Source: Flavobacteriaceae bacterium (GTDB lineage: Bacteria; Bacteroidota; Bacteroidia; Flavobacteriales; Flavobacteriaceae). Taken from it: a stretch of 64,000 nt of DNA. The notes under the pieces are model-generated. The model ran no database searches, had not been told where the DNA came from, and saw nothing but the letters and a program-made list of their open reading frames with translations. Shown here in pieces: positions 21,047-31,900 of the stretch (within the stretch, counting starts at the first letter, position 1; each line of letters starts with the position of its first letter). The position numbers and the translations under genes are program-made. The stretch covers positions 1 through 64,000 of the forward strand of contig JANQMD010000046.1 of assembly GCA_028280265.1 (NCBI GenBank), given 5' to 3'.

Positions 21047-21928
21047 TTACTGTCTTTTAAGTGTGTACCAATATGCTTCTGTAAAATTCAATGAATTGTC
21101 TGGATTGCCCCAATAATTACCCCAGTCTATAACCCAAGGTGTATCAAAAGGTCCAGGATCTAATCGGATAATCAAAGTGTTAGGGTCTGGGGTTTCATAT
21201 CCTTTACCCTTTCTCGAAGTTCCTTTACTATCTGTAAAAGTGATGGTGTTATCCGAATTCAATAGCCATCTCCCAGTTCCTGGACTTATTCTATCAAATT
21301 TATATGCATAATCTTTCCCTGTAGATGCTACATAACTAGCAAATTGAGTATCCGCTCCCGCTGTTCTTTCATATGTACCATATACATTGCCTTGTGGAGT
21401 TACATTTACTATCGGACTCATGGTAATAATATCATCATATGCTGGTACAGCAGCGTCAATTTTATCTCTCAAAGATTTTGTTCCTTGATTCCCATATCCT
21501 TGATAATCGTTGTGGTAAAATTCAATTTTCTCAACCTTCCATGTCCCTCTTAATGGGTTTGCAAAAGTAGCTACCTTTACCGTCCACTCATCTGTAACTC
21601 CTGTAGAGGAAGTGACTTTAAATACATGTTGATTTCCATTAGAAGCAAAATCTAAAGGAGTGTTTGGATCTGGAGTAATTGTTGCTCCTGGTGATATTAC
21701 AATATTCAACATGAGTTTAGAAAAGTCTGCACTCCCTTCTCTAAAGAGTACTTCTGCTGTGGTTCTTTGCTCTAGGGCAGTTGGTAATTTTGCTCTACCT
21801 ATTTGACCGTTCGCAGAAATTTCTAATATTCTCCTTTCATTGCTAGCCTCGAGTTCTGGTGGGCTACAGGATGCAAGTAAGCTTGTAATAATTAGAAATA
21901 TAAATAGTGATTTGTATATATTTTTCAT
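21047..21928 (-). CDS. SusE/F-position surface lipoprotein
   Basis: A 293-residue lipoprotein (signal peptide ending LLASC) directly after SusD in the PUL operon. The N-terminal half (about 30-125) is an Ig-like domain of the DUF5018 type, ending in GVTDEWTVKV. The C-terminal half (LRGTWKVEKIEFY to the end) looks like a beta-rich ligand-binding domain. Proteins in this position are usually surface glycan-binding proteins that assist the SusCD transporter. No enzyme motif is visible. The function is inferred mainly from position. Confidence 0.7.
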   Translation of the reverse strand: MKNIYKSLFIFLIITSLLASCSPPELEASNERRILEISANGQIGRAKLPTALEQRTTAEVLFREGSADFSKLMLNIVISPGATITPDPNTPLDFASNGNQHVFKVTSSTGVTDEWTVKVATFANPLRGTWKVEKIEFYHNDYQGYGNQGTKSLRDKIDAAVPAYDDIITMSPIVNVTPQGNVYGTYERTAGADTQFASYVASTGKDYAYKFDRISPGTGRWLLNSDNTITFTDSKGTSRKGKGYETPDPNTLIIRLDPGPFDTPWVIDWGNYWGNPDNSLNFTEAYWYTLKRQ

Positions 21929-21950
21929 GAGTGTTGTCTTTTAAAATTCA

Positions 21951-23459
21951 CTACAATTCTGGGTTTCTTGACACTTCTGTAAAAGGAATTGGGAAGAAGT
22001 AGGCATTTTGTATGAGTGTTTTACCATACTGTGTTTGTAAAACCTCTTCCATTTTTCTTGTTCTTCTCAAGTCAAATAATCGATGATATTCATAAGCAAG
22101 TTCCCACGATCTTTCTTGAATCACAGCATCTCTAAAATCTCTATCTCCAGTAAAGTTTGCCATTGTATATGTCGGCAAACCAGCTCTTTGTCTAATTTGA
22201 TTCAGTGCGTTGATCCCTTCTGTTGATAGCCCAGAGGCTTCTGCATACGTTAAAAGCACTTCCGAAAATCGAATAATTGGCACTTTGTTTCCTCCAGCAC
22301 CCGTTCCACTTCTATCAGTATCTAAATATTTGATCGTAAATGGTCTAGAAAGTCCATTATTTGGATAACTGACTACCTGTCCCGATTCTACTCCTCTGTA
22401 AGAGGTTGCAAAAAGGGTGTTTTTTCGTAAATCGTTACTAGCAAATGAATCGTAGAATGGAATTTCCACCAATACATGTGCCCAACCGAAATCGATGGTA
22501 TATCCTCCCTGATTTGCAGGTAAGGTAAAACCTCCCTGAACAAAAGGCGTAGATAATAAGCTTTGCATATTCAAAGGACTTACCACCTCTCTAGAGACGT
22601 TTAATAAGAAGATATGTTCTGGACTGAAGTATTGATTTGGATCAAAAATGTTAAAGATATTTGGATCCAAGCTATATTGGGCCTGCCCATTCACTACATT
22701 TCCAGCGTACGTTTTGGCTTCGTTATAATTCGTAGTTGCATCAGCAAATGAATATCCTTGTAATCCTGACTCTGAGGCAGAAGCTAAGAAAAGATGTACA
22801 TTAGCTAACAATCCTTGCGCTGCTATTTTATTTGCACGACCCACTCTTACTTGTGTATCCATTAGTCTCTCTGCTTCTTTCAAATCAGAGATGATAAAGT
22901 TGTACAACTCTTGGATAGTGGCCAACCCTAGTCCTACTTCGTTGAAATTGGTCATGGATACAGATCGCAATGGCACACGCCCAAACAATCTTACCAAGGT
23001 ATAATAACTATACGCTCTTAAAAAATGGGCTTCTCCAACAATTTGATTTCGATAGCTATTGTTCATCGCTATAGAAGGTACATTTTTTATAATCGGAAAA
23101 GTTCTATTAATCGTTAAGTAACAATGACGAAAAACAATATCTAAATCGGCAGTTCTATCTGTTGTTCTGTAGGAATCTAATTCATGCTGACCTGGCTCCG
23201 CATCTGACTTTTGGGTAAACTCTTCTGTTGAACAATGCGCTATGTAGTAATAATACCTAGAAAAGTATCCATTTTCTGACATTACTGCATAGGTATAAGA
23301 TATTGCAGACTCAGCATCTTCCTGAGTTTTATAAAAGTTTTTCTCATTTAAAAAACCATACGGTTTTTGTTCCAACGAGCAACCATATAGCATTACTATC
23401 ATTAAAACAACACTTATTTTTTGTATGAATGATCTTACTTTCATTTTTACTTTTTTCAA
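21951..23459 (-). CDS. SusD/RagB family nutrient-binding outer-membrane lipoprotein
   Basis: A 502-residue lipoprotein with signal peptide and lipobox (MLYGC). The SusD pattern is clear: the N-terminal segment PYGFLNEKNFYKT, helical TPR-like repeats in the middle (AHFLRAYSYYTLVRLFG), and the C-terminal block PIIRFSEVLLTYAEA ... RQRAGLP ... RSWELAYEYHRLFDLRR. It caps the paired SusC pore and captures glycan fragments at the cell surface. It starts 15 bp after the susC stop codon. The specific ligand is not visible from sequence but should match the mannoside-active enzymes downstream. Confidence 0.95.
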   Translation of the reverse strand: MKKVKMKVRSFIQKISVVLMIVMLYGCSLEQKPYGFLNEKNFYKTQEDAESAISYTYAVMSENGYFSRYYYYIAHCSTEEFTQKSDAEPGQHELDSYRTTDRTADLDIVFRHCYLTINRTFPIIKNVPSIAMNNSYRNQIVGEAHFLRAYSYYTLVRLFGRVPLRSVSMTNFNEVGLGLATIQELYNFIISDLKEAERLMDTQVRVGRANKIAAQGLLANVHLFLASASESGLQGYSFADATTNYNEAKTYAGNVVNGQAQYSLDPNIFNIFDPNQYFSPEHIFLLNVSREVVSPLNMQSLLSTPFVQGGFTLPANQGGYTIDFGWAHVLVEIPFYDSFASNDLRKNTLFATSYRGVESGQVVSYPNNGLSRPFTIKYLDTDRSGTGAGGNKVPIIRFSEVLLTYAEASGLSTEGINALNQIRQRAGLPTYTMANFTGDRDFRDAVIQERSWELAYEYHRLFDLRRTRKMEEVLQTQYGKTLIQNAYFFPIPFTEVSRNPEL

Positions 23460-23474
23460 ATTGATTCTCTTTTA

Positions 23475-26400
23475 TTAAAATGACATGTTTAATCCTAACG
23501 TAAATGTTCTATACTTTGGATAGCTTCCATAATTAACTCCTCCATCTATCTCTGGATCAGCTCCAGAAAAATTGGTAAAAGTATGCAGGTTATTTCCTGT
23601 TAAATACACACGTAAACTCTTAATAAATTCAAATGTATCTGGCGGCAAGTTATAACCTAGTGTTACGTTGGCAATACGCAAGTAAGAACCATCTTCAATC
23701 CACCAATCCGAGATTCTATTTAAGCGCCCACCACGCAAACTAGGCCATTTATTTGTGTTATTATTTACTGTCCACCTATTAACAGACTGTGCTCCTTCGA
23801 ATCTTTTAATATTTAAAATATCATTTCCAATGGCTCCATAGAACTGGGCACTAAAATCAAAGTTTTTGTAGCTAAATTCTGAGGTAAATCCTACAATAAA
23901 ATCAGGCTGAATGTTACCAATAACCGTTTGATCGTTTACATCCACTACCCCATCTTTATTTAAATCTACATACTTAAATTCTCCAGGTAGCGCTTCATCT
24001 CCTAAGAGACCTGCTGCCAATCCTTCCGCTTCAGTTTGTACAATTCCATCTACCCTATATCCTACAATGATTCCCAAAGGCCAACCATTTCTCCATCGAG
24101 TAGGATTGTCCCTGAAAGATTCAATATAACTCCCAACCGGAAGTCCGTATCCATCGGCTCCAACTCCTTCTGGTCCTATATCTACTATTTCAATAACATT
24201 TCTTGACAAGTTTGCATCAACTCCCCACTTAAATTCTCCAGTTAAAATTTTCGCATTGATCGCCAATTCATATCCATTATTTTTGATAGACCCACTGTTG
24301 ATCCAAACACTTTCAAAGCCTGAAGAATGCGGAAGCAACTGATTTCTCAAAAGATCTTCAGTGCTTTTTCGGTAAATATCTGCTGTAAGACTTACTCTGT
24401 TATTAAAAAGTCCTAAATCAATACCAAAATCGAACTGAGTCGTTGTTTCCCATTTCAAAGCATTATTTCCCACCATCCATGGACCATATCCTGAGATAGG
24501 GCTTGGATATCCATATGGTCTTAATCCGAATCTTTCTTCTGTTTGATATGGACTGATTCCTTGATTCCCAACAGATCCATAACTGGTTCTTAACTTAAGA
24601 TCAGAAACAACATTTTCAAATCTTTCCATAAAAGGTTCATTTGTTACCTTCCAAGCAAAAGCTGCCGATGGGAAAAAAGCAAATTTATTCTCTGTTCCAA
24701 ATTTAGAAGAACCGTCATTTCTTCCAGTTACTGTAAACAGATATTTGTCTTTGTATGTATAATTAAATCGAAAGAAATACGATTGCAATGCTTCTCTGAC
24801 AGCACTGTTAGAGGTAATACGATTGGTTGCAGAAAATAAATTTTCATTTCCTAAAACGTCATTTACAAATCCCTCTCCTCTCAAATCGGAACTCCTATTC
24901 TGTACCTCTTCCGTTGAAGCCCCAACCATAGTTGTTAACTTGTGATTTTCTGGAAGTTTCCAATCGTAAGTGAAGAATGCTTCATTCACTAGGTGAATCC
25001 CTAAAAAGTTAGAAATTTGACCTACTCCATTAAAAACGGCACCTGAAAAGGTAGTTCTTGGCTCGTAGTAATCTGCTACAGATAAACCAACTTTAATCCC
25101 AGAACGATATCTAAAATTTAGATTTTCCAAAATATCCCACTGTAAGGTGAAGATCGCATTTAGATCATACTCATTAGAGATATCGGTAATTTCGTTTGCC
25201 AACATTACAGGGTTGAAAAAATCTTGCGATCCATCTCTGTAATAAGTTCCATCAGGGTTAAACACAGGCGTTAAAGGAGAGCGTCCAATTCCGTTTCCAG
25301 ACTGTGTTCGATCTCTTTTCACATAACTAAAAGCGATGTTAGAATTGAAGTTAAATTTCTCTCCTATTTTTTTATCAAGCTTCGTTCTTCCCGTTATACT
25401 ATAATAGTCATTTCCAATCAACACCCCTTGTTGTCTAAAGAAGTTTACGGAAGCTGAGTAGGCTGTTTTTTCATTCCCTCCCGAAGCAGATAAATTGATA
25501 TTCTGATTCAGAGCCCCTCTTAAGATGACATCTGGCCAGTAAGTCCTATGCGGCCATGTTCCGTTGGCAATTTCGGTCAGTGATGGCCTGTAAATCCCTT
25601 CATCATCAGGACCTCCAACAAATAAAGGGTTTACTCCATCTCTTGTATCATTTTGCCTCGTTTCGTTGCTTAAGATTGCGAAGGTTAATGGGTCATTGAT
25701 TAAGTTTAATCGATCGTGATCTACGATTTGCACACCGTTTTGCATGGAGAAACTAAAGGTAGGTTTTTGATTTTTCCGACCTCCTTTTGTGGTAATAATC
25801 ACCACACCATTCGCTCCTCTAGAACCATAAATAGCTGTCGCCGAAGCATCTTTTAAAATCTCTACAGAAGCAATATCATTTGGGTTGATTTGCTTGAGGT
25901 TCCCTCCCGCTTCAAAAGGAAATCCATCTACAATATAAAGTGGGTTTGAACCAGCACGTGAACCAATACCTCTAATTTGTATATTCACACCTGCGCCAGG
26001 CTCTCCAGATGTTTGTGTAACACGAACTCCAGATAACTTTCCTTGTAATAATAAATCTATAGAAGGTGTAGGTGTCTCCTCCAGACTCTTAGCTTTGAGT
26101 GTTTGCACAGAACCTGTAAGATCACTTTTCTTTACTGACCCATAACCAACAACGACTACTTCATCTAATTGCTGCGCTCCTTCTTGAAGCACAACATCAA
26201 TCACATTTCTTCCATTGACATTTATTTTTTGGTCAAGAAAACCCAAGTATTTAAATACAAGCACACCTTTGGGATCGTTCATTTTAATTGTATAGTTCCC
26301 ATCAAAATCTGTAGACGCTCCTATATTCGTTCCTTCTTGTTGTACAGAAACCCCAATTAATACTTCGCCCTTTACATCTTTTACTACCCCTTTTACTTCG

Positions 26401-26483
26401 TGAGTTTGCGCGAAGGCTCCTTGCCCAAGAATCGTTAAAAAAAGAATCAGCAAGAGTATCGATTTGCTATCGTTTTTATTCAT
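23475..26483 (-). CDS. SusC/RagA family TonB-linked outer-membrane transporter
   Basis: A 1002-residue TonB-dependent channel for oligosaccharide import. After the signal peptide (ending AFAQ) comes a carboxypeptidase-D-like domain (about 28-105), then the plug with the SusC-type VVVVGYGSVKKSDLTGSV and the 'GSRGANGVVIITTK' element, then a beta-barrel ending in an aromatic residue (LGLNMSF). It is the first gene of the PUL operon and is preceded by a perfect -7 word and inverted repeats likely used by the divergent AraC regulator. Confidence 0.96.
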   Translation of the reverse strand: MNKNDSKSILLLILFLTILGQGAFAQTHEVKGVVKDVKGEVLIGVSVQQEGTNIGASTDFDGNYTIKMNDPKGVLVFKYLGFLDQKINVNGRNVIDVVLQEGAQQLDEVVVVGYGSVKKSDLTGSVQTLKAKSLEETPTPSIDLLLQGKLSGVRVTQTSGEPGAGVNIQIRGIGSRAGSNPLYIVDGFPFEAGGNLKQINPNDIASVEILKDASATAIYGSRGANGVVIITTKGGRKNQKPTFSFSMQNGVQIVDHDRLNLINDPLTFAILSNETRQNDTRDGVNPLFVGGPDDEGIYRPSLTEIANGTWPHRTYWPDVILRGALNQNINLSASGGNEKTAYSASVNFFRQQGVLIGNDYYSITGRTKLDKKIGEKFNFNSNIAFSYVKRDRTQSGNGIGRSPLTPVFNPDGTYYRDGSQDFFNPVMLANEITDISNEYDLNAIFTLQWDILENLNFRYRSGIKVGLSVADYYEPRTTFSGAVFNGVGQISNFLGIHLVNEAFFTYDWKLPENHKLTTMVGASTEEVQNRSSDLRGEGFVNDVLGNENLFSATNRITSNSAVREALQSYFFRFNYTYKDKYLFTVTGRNDGSSKFGTENKFAFFPSAAFAWKVTNEPFMERFENVVSDLKLRTSYGSVGNQGISPYQTEERFGLRPYGYPSPISGYGPWMVGNNALKWETTTQFDFGIDLGLFNNRVSLTADIYRKSTEDLLRNQLLPHSSGFESVWINSGSIKNNGYELAINAKILTGEFKWGVDANLSRNVIEIVDIGPEGVGADGYGLPVGSYIESFRDNPTRWRNGWPLGIIVGYRVDGIVQTEAEGLAAGLLGDEALPGEFKYVDLNKDGVVDVNDQTVIGNIQPDFIVGFTSEFSYKNFDFSAQFYGAIGNDILNIKRFEGAQSVNRWTVNNNTNKWPSLRGGRLNRISDWWIEDGSYLRIANVTLGYNLPPDTFEFIKSLRVYLTGNNLHTFTNFSGADPEIDGGVNYGSYPKYRTFTLGLNMSF

Positions 26484-26520
26484 GTTTGATTTTAGAATTA
26501 AATCTTTAATTGCTTGGAAG

Positions 26521-26528
26521 CAAATATA
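26521..26528 (-). promoter_or_regulatory. susC promoter -7 element
   Basis: On the minus strand this reads TATATTTG, an exact match to the Bacteroidota -7 consensus TAnnTTTG, 38 bp upstream of the susC ATG. At the expected -33 position (about 20 bp further upstream) there is no TTTG, which fits a promoter that depends on an activator. Confidence 0.55.
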
Positions 26529-26584
26529 TTGACATTTTAATCATTAAAACTAATACTATTATGTCAAATTTTAATGAATTAAAA
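26529..26584. promoter_or_regulatory. Candidate AraC-type operator (inverted repeats)
   Basis: TTGACAT (26529-26535) and ATGTCAA (26561-26567) form an inverted pair. Interleaved with them are two near-identical palindromes, TTTTAATCATTAAAA (26535-26549) and TTTTAATGAATTAAAA (26569-26584). They lie directly upstream of the susC -7 word and between susC and the araC-like gene. Regulator binding is inferred. Confidence 0.4.
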
Positions 26585-26712
26585 AATATTATTTATATTT
26601 ATTAACATAAAACACTTTTAAATATCTAATTTTTATATATTTACAACAATTATACAGAATAATATGATTATGTAATAATCACACTTTCTATTGAAGAAAT
26701 TATACTTTCATT

Positions 26713-27582
26713 ATGAATATATTTGAACGAGAAATCACCCCAGTTAAAGAAGAAGATTTTTTTATAGTACTAAATAATTTCAACGCCACATTTGATTTTC
26801 CCATTCATTATCACCCGGAATTTGAGTTAAATTTTGTGATGAATTCGAAGGGAAAAAGGTTTATTGGCGATTCAATCGAAGAATATGAAGGCATGGATTT
26901 GGTTCTTGTCGGCCCTAACACTCCACATGCTTGGATGGGAAATGATGGATACGATAATGCCAGAGTAATTACTGTTCAGTTTCAGCAAAATTTCTTCTCT
27001 GACTCAACTTTAAGGAGAAAACTGATGTCTCCTATCGCTGAAATGGTAGAAAAATCATATCGTGGAATTCTTTTTTCTCCAGAAACTCAGAACAGCATAA
27101 AAGATCGAATCATTCGTCTTTGCGATACATCGGGATTCGATTCTTTCTTAGACTTCATCTCTATCCTTTACGATTTATCCATTTCTAGAAATCAAAAGCT
27201 TTTAAGTAGCGCCTCTTTTGTAAATAAATATGAGGTTAGTAAAAGCAAACGTATAAAACTGGTTTCCGATTATATTCAGGAAAACTACAAAAGGCCTATC
27301 AAATTAAAAGAAGTAGCCGAAATTGCAAGTATGCCTGAAACATCATTTAGCCATTATTTTAAAAAGCATACGCATCGTTCATTTACGGAATATATTCACG
27401 ATATTCGAGTAGGAAATGCCTCTCGACTACTTGTTGAATCTGAAGATTCTATTGCTCAGATAGGTTACGAATGTGGCTTTAACAACCTTTCAAATTTCAA
27501 TAGAATTTTTAAGAAGAAAAGAGGCTGCACTCCTACTGAATTTCGAGAAAGTCAGATTTCTACTACAAAATATAAAGTTTAG
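26713..27582 (+). CDS. AraC family transcriptional regulator of the PUL
   Basis: A 289-residue cytosolic regulator. The N-terminal cupin-like sugar-binding part includes FPIHYHPEFELNFVM and the GPNTPHAW turn. The C-terminal double helix-turn-helix (about 180-285) has the AraC signature IAQIGYECGFNNLSNFNRIFKKKRGCTPTEFR. It is transcribed divergently from susC across 229 bp that hold the candidate operator. It differs from the hybrid two-component systems and ECF sigma/anti-sigma pairs that drive many PULs. It probably senses a mono- or disaccharide product and activates the susC operon; ligand and sign of control are inferred. Confidence 0.9.
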   Translation: MNIFEREITPVKEEDFFIVLNNFNATFDFPIHYHPEFELNFVMNSKGKRFIGDSIEEYEGMDLVLVGPNTPHAWMGNDGYDNARVITVQFQQNFFSDSTLRRKLMSPIAEMVEKSYRGILFSPETQNSIKDRIIRLCDTSGFDSFLDFISILYDLSISRNQKLLSSASFVNKYEVSKSKRIKLVSDYIQENYKRPIKLKEVAEIASMPETSFSHYFKKHTHRSFTEYIHDIRVGNASRLLVESEDSIAQIGYECGFNNLSNFNRIFKKKRGCTPTEFRESQISTTKYKV

Positions 27583-27666
27583 TATAGTTTAGAATTAGAA
27601 CGTTCAGAGTTGAAAGTTAGAATGAATAAAGTGATTTAGATTTCCTTTCAACTTTCCAACTAACTC

Positions 27667-27707
27667 AATACTGAATACTGAATACTGAATACTGAATACT
27701 GAATACT
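27667..27707. repeat. Exact 7-bp tandem repeat (AATACTG x 5.9)
   Basis: Five complete AATACTG units plus six bases of a sixth, with no mismatch. It lies in the 138-bp spacer between the convergent araC-like gene and the SGNH esterase gene. Confidence 0.97.
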
Positions 27708-27720
27708 AATATCTAAAATA

Positions 27721-28815
27721 TCACCAATCAATCGTTTTTTCTATAAAATCAATAAGGCTTTTGGCTAGTATTTTTTGCTCCTCTATATTAGGATGTCCTT
27801 TGGTATTTTTAAAGTCTACGAAATGAGTATACACTTTTTCATCATTCAGACTTTTTACTGCAGCAGAGACATATCCAGTCCACTTGTCTGTTTTGGTGAT
27901 ATCCATATTACCTAACATACAAACGATGGACGTATTCGGGTACTCATCTCTGATTTTTTGCACAAAGTCTGCATAAGATTGTACAATATCCTCCTCAGTT
28001 GGCGCCTTTTTTCCAAAACGCTTTTGAAATTCTTCATGATTGGACATTGACGTTAGCCAAGAATCATTTTGCAATAAGTTAATCACAACAACATCAGGAA
28101 CATTCTTATTAAAATCCCACTTACTTTTAGAATCCAAAGGGTTGATTCGATTGTAAATTTCTGGCATAATCACAGGATGCCAGCTTACCATAATACCAAT
28201 ACCGCTTTTGCATATGGCTGTATATTCTGCGTTGAAATATCTAGCTGTAATAGCTCCATACGCATTGTAGTTGTTTGTATGCAAACCATCTGGGTTGTCA
28301 TTACCAGAAAAATCTTCTACCGCATAACCTGCAGTAATTGAATTTCCATAGAATTCAATTTTCCTTTTTCTTTTGAATTTATTGTCCAACACCTCTGCAT
28401 TCTTAGAAAGCACAAACCCTTCAAATGAGGTGGTTCCTTTATCCCATTCTGTACGCTTAAAAATTTCTACATTGTGTTCTTCATTCGTAAGATTATCAGC
28501 AAGTAGATATTGTTTTTTGTTACGATCAGGCTTTATGATTGTATCCAAAACACCGTCAATAGAAATATTATAATAATTACCACCCTTGTCATCACTTAAT
28601 ATCGCTCCAACAGAAGTTCCTTTGAAACGAATTTTCACAGAAGTTCCAGACCAATACAGTTTTACTTGATCTGATTTATTTACCTCTACTCTTCCCATAT
28701 AACTGATTGCTGGATGAGAGGGAGCTATCATTTGATCTTTTTCAGCTTGACAACTGATTAATACTAACAAAGACAATAGAGTTATAAACCTTCTCATTTT
28801 TTTCATTGTATGCAA
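27721..28815 (-). CDS. SGNH-type carbohydrate acetyl esterase (CE2-like), lipoprotein
   Basis: A 364-residue lipoprotein; the lipobox is LISC. MHTMKK... is the longest start, and M4 or M7 are also possible. The N-terminal jelly-roll (about 35-145, AISYMGRVEV ... LYWSGTSVKIRFKGT) is followed by an SGNH hydrolase domain with S159 in FYGNSITAGYA, Asn in VVINLLQNDSW and the His in GHPNIEEQ. This layout matches family CE2, which removes O-acetyl groups from mannan, glucomannan or xylan. The same two-domain unit is embedded in the giant protein encoded just upstream. It would deacetylate oligosaccharides for the mannosidases nearby. Confidence 0.82.
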   Translation of the reverse strand: MHTMKKMRRFITLLSLLVLISCQAEKDQMIAPSHPAISYMGRVEVNKSDQVKLYWSGTSVKIRFKGTSVGAILSDDKGGNYYNISIDGVLDTIIKPDRNKKQYLLADNLTNEEHNVEIFKRTEWDKGTTSFEGFVLSKNAEVLDNKFKRKRKIEFYGNSITAGYAVEDFSGNDNPDGLHTNNYNAYGAITARYFNAEYTAICKSGIGIMVSWHPVIMPEIYNRINPLDSKSKWDFNKNVPDVVVINLLQNDSWLTSMSNHEEFQKRFGKKAPTEEDIVQSYADFVQKIRDEYPNTSIVCMLGNMDITKTDKWTGYVSAAVKSLNDEKVYTHFVDFKNTKGHPNIEEQKILAKSLIDFIEKTIDW

Positions 28816-28860
28816 ATTACTTGAGTACTAAAATAATGAAATCACCTTAGCTCAAAAGAA

Positions 28861-28895
28861 AAAGTTAAGGAGGATAAGAACCCTACCTTAACTTT
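28861..28895 (-). terminator. Minus-strand hairpin between the giant protein and SGNH genes
   Basis: The 10-bp arms AAAGTTAAGG and CCTTAACTTT enclose a GC-containing loop, and on the minus strand they are followed by TTCTTTT. It sits in the 101-bp gap between two same-strand genes and could terminate or attenuate expression of the downstream esterase. Confidence 0.6.
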
Positions 28896-28916
28896 AAAAA
28901 GAACCATTGAAATATT

Positions 28917-31900
28917 TTAGATTTTCAAGACTTTTTGAGTACTAACCTGATTGTTGTTTTTCGTAATTTTTAAAATATACATCCCTTTAGGAAGGTCTCC
29001 AATATCCATTTTTATCGATCCTCTATTCAAAGACACACTGCGTTTTATTTCCTTGCCTAATACATTATAAATAGTCACATTTTGTATGTCCATATTTCTA
29101 TTATCAATATGCAATGAATTTCTAGTAGGGTTCGGATATACAGCAACCAAAGTATTACCCTCTTTATAACTTCCCGTCGTTGCAGACCTACTTAATGTAC
29201 TCGATACTCCATTCAAAATATCCAAAGCAATCTGACGAAATTCTGATTGGTTGGGCAATCTGTTATTTGTACTTTTAAAAGTAGCTACACGCTGTTTGGC
29301 AGCCGCATAATACGATTGATAAGTTTGGTAAATCTTTTGCTTGCGATTTTTATTATCGATCATCCAATATCCGTTCTGAGTATTCCAATCGATATTGTTT
29401 ACCCTTTTAGGTTCGTTCCCGTAATAAGTCCAATATAGCGCAAAAGGTACTCCCCACTCAATAGCCGCTTTCATAACATGTCTGGACCATAAGTCTTGAT
29501 CATTTTGATTTGCAGGTTCTGCATAGTTATTCCAGCGATCTTCTCTTCCATTTGGGTATCCAAATTCTCCAAGAAAAACTCTTTTATCAAAGGGTAATCC
29601 ATTTTTCACAGGCATTGCATTTTCTATAGCATCCAGTGTGCTCTTCAAATTTTGACTAATGGTAGTTTCATTACTATAATTTCGTATTGCATCATAGCAA
29701 GAGTAGGATACAAAATCCACATTAACATGAGGCAATACATCTGAAAGCATACTTTTCAACCCCTGATCTATGGTTCTTGCTTTCGGTAAATTCACTTCCG
29801 CATATTGATAAATACTAACGTTGTTATGCGAAACCTGATTTCTGGCAATATCGATAGCATCTTGCCTTTTGTTTAGCTGAGCAATCATACCGTTAATTCT
29901 ATGCTGTTGCACAACAGGGTTGTTTACATTCCAATCCTCTTGCCCATTTGCATTATTTACCAACTCCCAATCTTGCTCCCACTGACCGATGAAAAAAGTC
30001 TTGCCAGTCCCACTATAGGTTGTTAACAAATACTGGGTAAGTGCATATACATAATTGTATTCATTGTCTAACTCAAATTGTTGCATCCCATCATCACGAA
30101 TCCAAACATTTGGAGAATACACCCAGATAAAAACATATTTAAACTCATCCATATCCAAAGCATTCTTTATGTATGAGTAGTTATTAATTGCATCCATAGG
30201 AGCCACATAGTTAGGCGCACTGGTATCGTAACTATTAGGCTGAAGGGATATTTTGAGAATGTTAGATCCCATTGCTAGAATTCCATTAGCCGTTTCTTCA
30301 AGACTATTCTTATCTGTAAATGTATAGTTTGGCTTAAACGTTTGTGTTCCAAGTATGTAATTAAAATTAGCAATATCAGCAGGTGTCTGAGAAGCTAGTG
30401 TAGACCGATTAATACCTGTACTCGCTTGTGATATATTCCCAGCCTGATCCACCGCTTTTACAGAAAGTGTATACGATGTATTTAGATTTAAGTTGTACAA
30501 CAAAACAGAATTTGATTTTGTGGTTGTATATGGCTGTCCATCTACTAGTACTTGATAAGAAGTAATTTGCGAATTATCAGTAGACTTATCCCAAGACAAT
30601 GTCATAAAACTTTCTCCAATATCACTAGTTGTTAAGTTTGCTGGAACAGATGGTGCTTGTGTATCACCAACGATTCCATAACGTTCTATTTCATCAATGT
30701 ACCAAGTTTCATTATTGGTACCAGCTCTATAATCATCGAAATCTACAAAGACCACCATTCTTGTAAACACATTGGAAGGAGCCTGACTCAAATCAAAGAT
30801 TAATTCTTCCCATCCAGATTCTCCATTCCCATGAACAAAGGCAGTTTTGTAATAAGACTGTGTATTTCCAGTGTTTTCAAACTTCAACAAAACCAATCCT
30901 CTGTCTGTAGCACCATTTACTTTGATCCTAAAATATGGTTTCGTACTAAAATCAAAAGCAGTAGCCGCATCGTATTTAATAAAAGGATTATTTGCTCCGT
31001 TACTAATTAGCCTAGCACATTTCGCACTATTATTACCACTGTTAATCAATGGATTATCTACTACTGAATAGTTGAATCCGTTAGCACTCCAACTTTGAGT
31101 TGTATCATCCCAATTACTAATCACCTCATGCATCATCTGCCCAGAAGGAGGCGGTGTTGTTCCGCTTAATAAATTATTTGATTGAACAAGACTTACAAGT
31201 GCATTTGACATAGTTTGTGCTCTCGCTCTACTTGGATGCCCCATAGATCCAGGGGTATTTACATTTCCAGGAGTATGTGTAAAAATTAATGGATAAGTAT
31301 TACTTCCCAATTGACTTGCAGCATTATTAACATAGTTTTGATAGCTCGCATTGGCAGCCGCATCCATATCACCTAGCGATAAAATCACTGGGATTTGACT
31401 TCCATTGGTATATTTTGAGCGAATAGCATTGACAAAACTCACGTAATTACTCGTAATATCACCATTCACAGCAGCATTCCACGAATCATTTTGTCCTAAA
31501 TTAACCACGATCAAATCAGGTCTCCATTGCGAGAAATTCCATAGGTAGCTGCTGTCGCTATCCAATACTCTCTGGTATGTTTGAGTCATAGGTACACCTC
31601 CCCATGGATCTGATTTTAAAGCGATTCCAGATCTGGCTACAACATGGTTTTCAGCGTTTAATGCTCTTGAAGCCAAACCTGCATAGGTATAGTAATTATT
31701 TTTATAAAGTGGCCCTCCATTATCCTGTCCATTAGTTCTTTGAAAATCGTCAATGGCATAACCTACCGTTTGAGAGTCTCCATAGAACGCTATTTTATAT
31801 TGAGGTTTTGTATAATTTCCAATGGTTTTTCCAGCATCGATTTCAAATTCTTCAAAAGCAATATAACCATCGAAACCATCAGTTGCTTTATAAATTTCTG

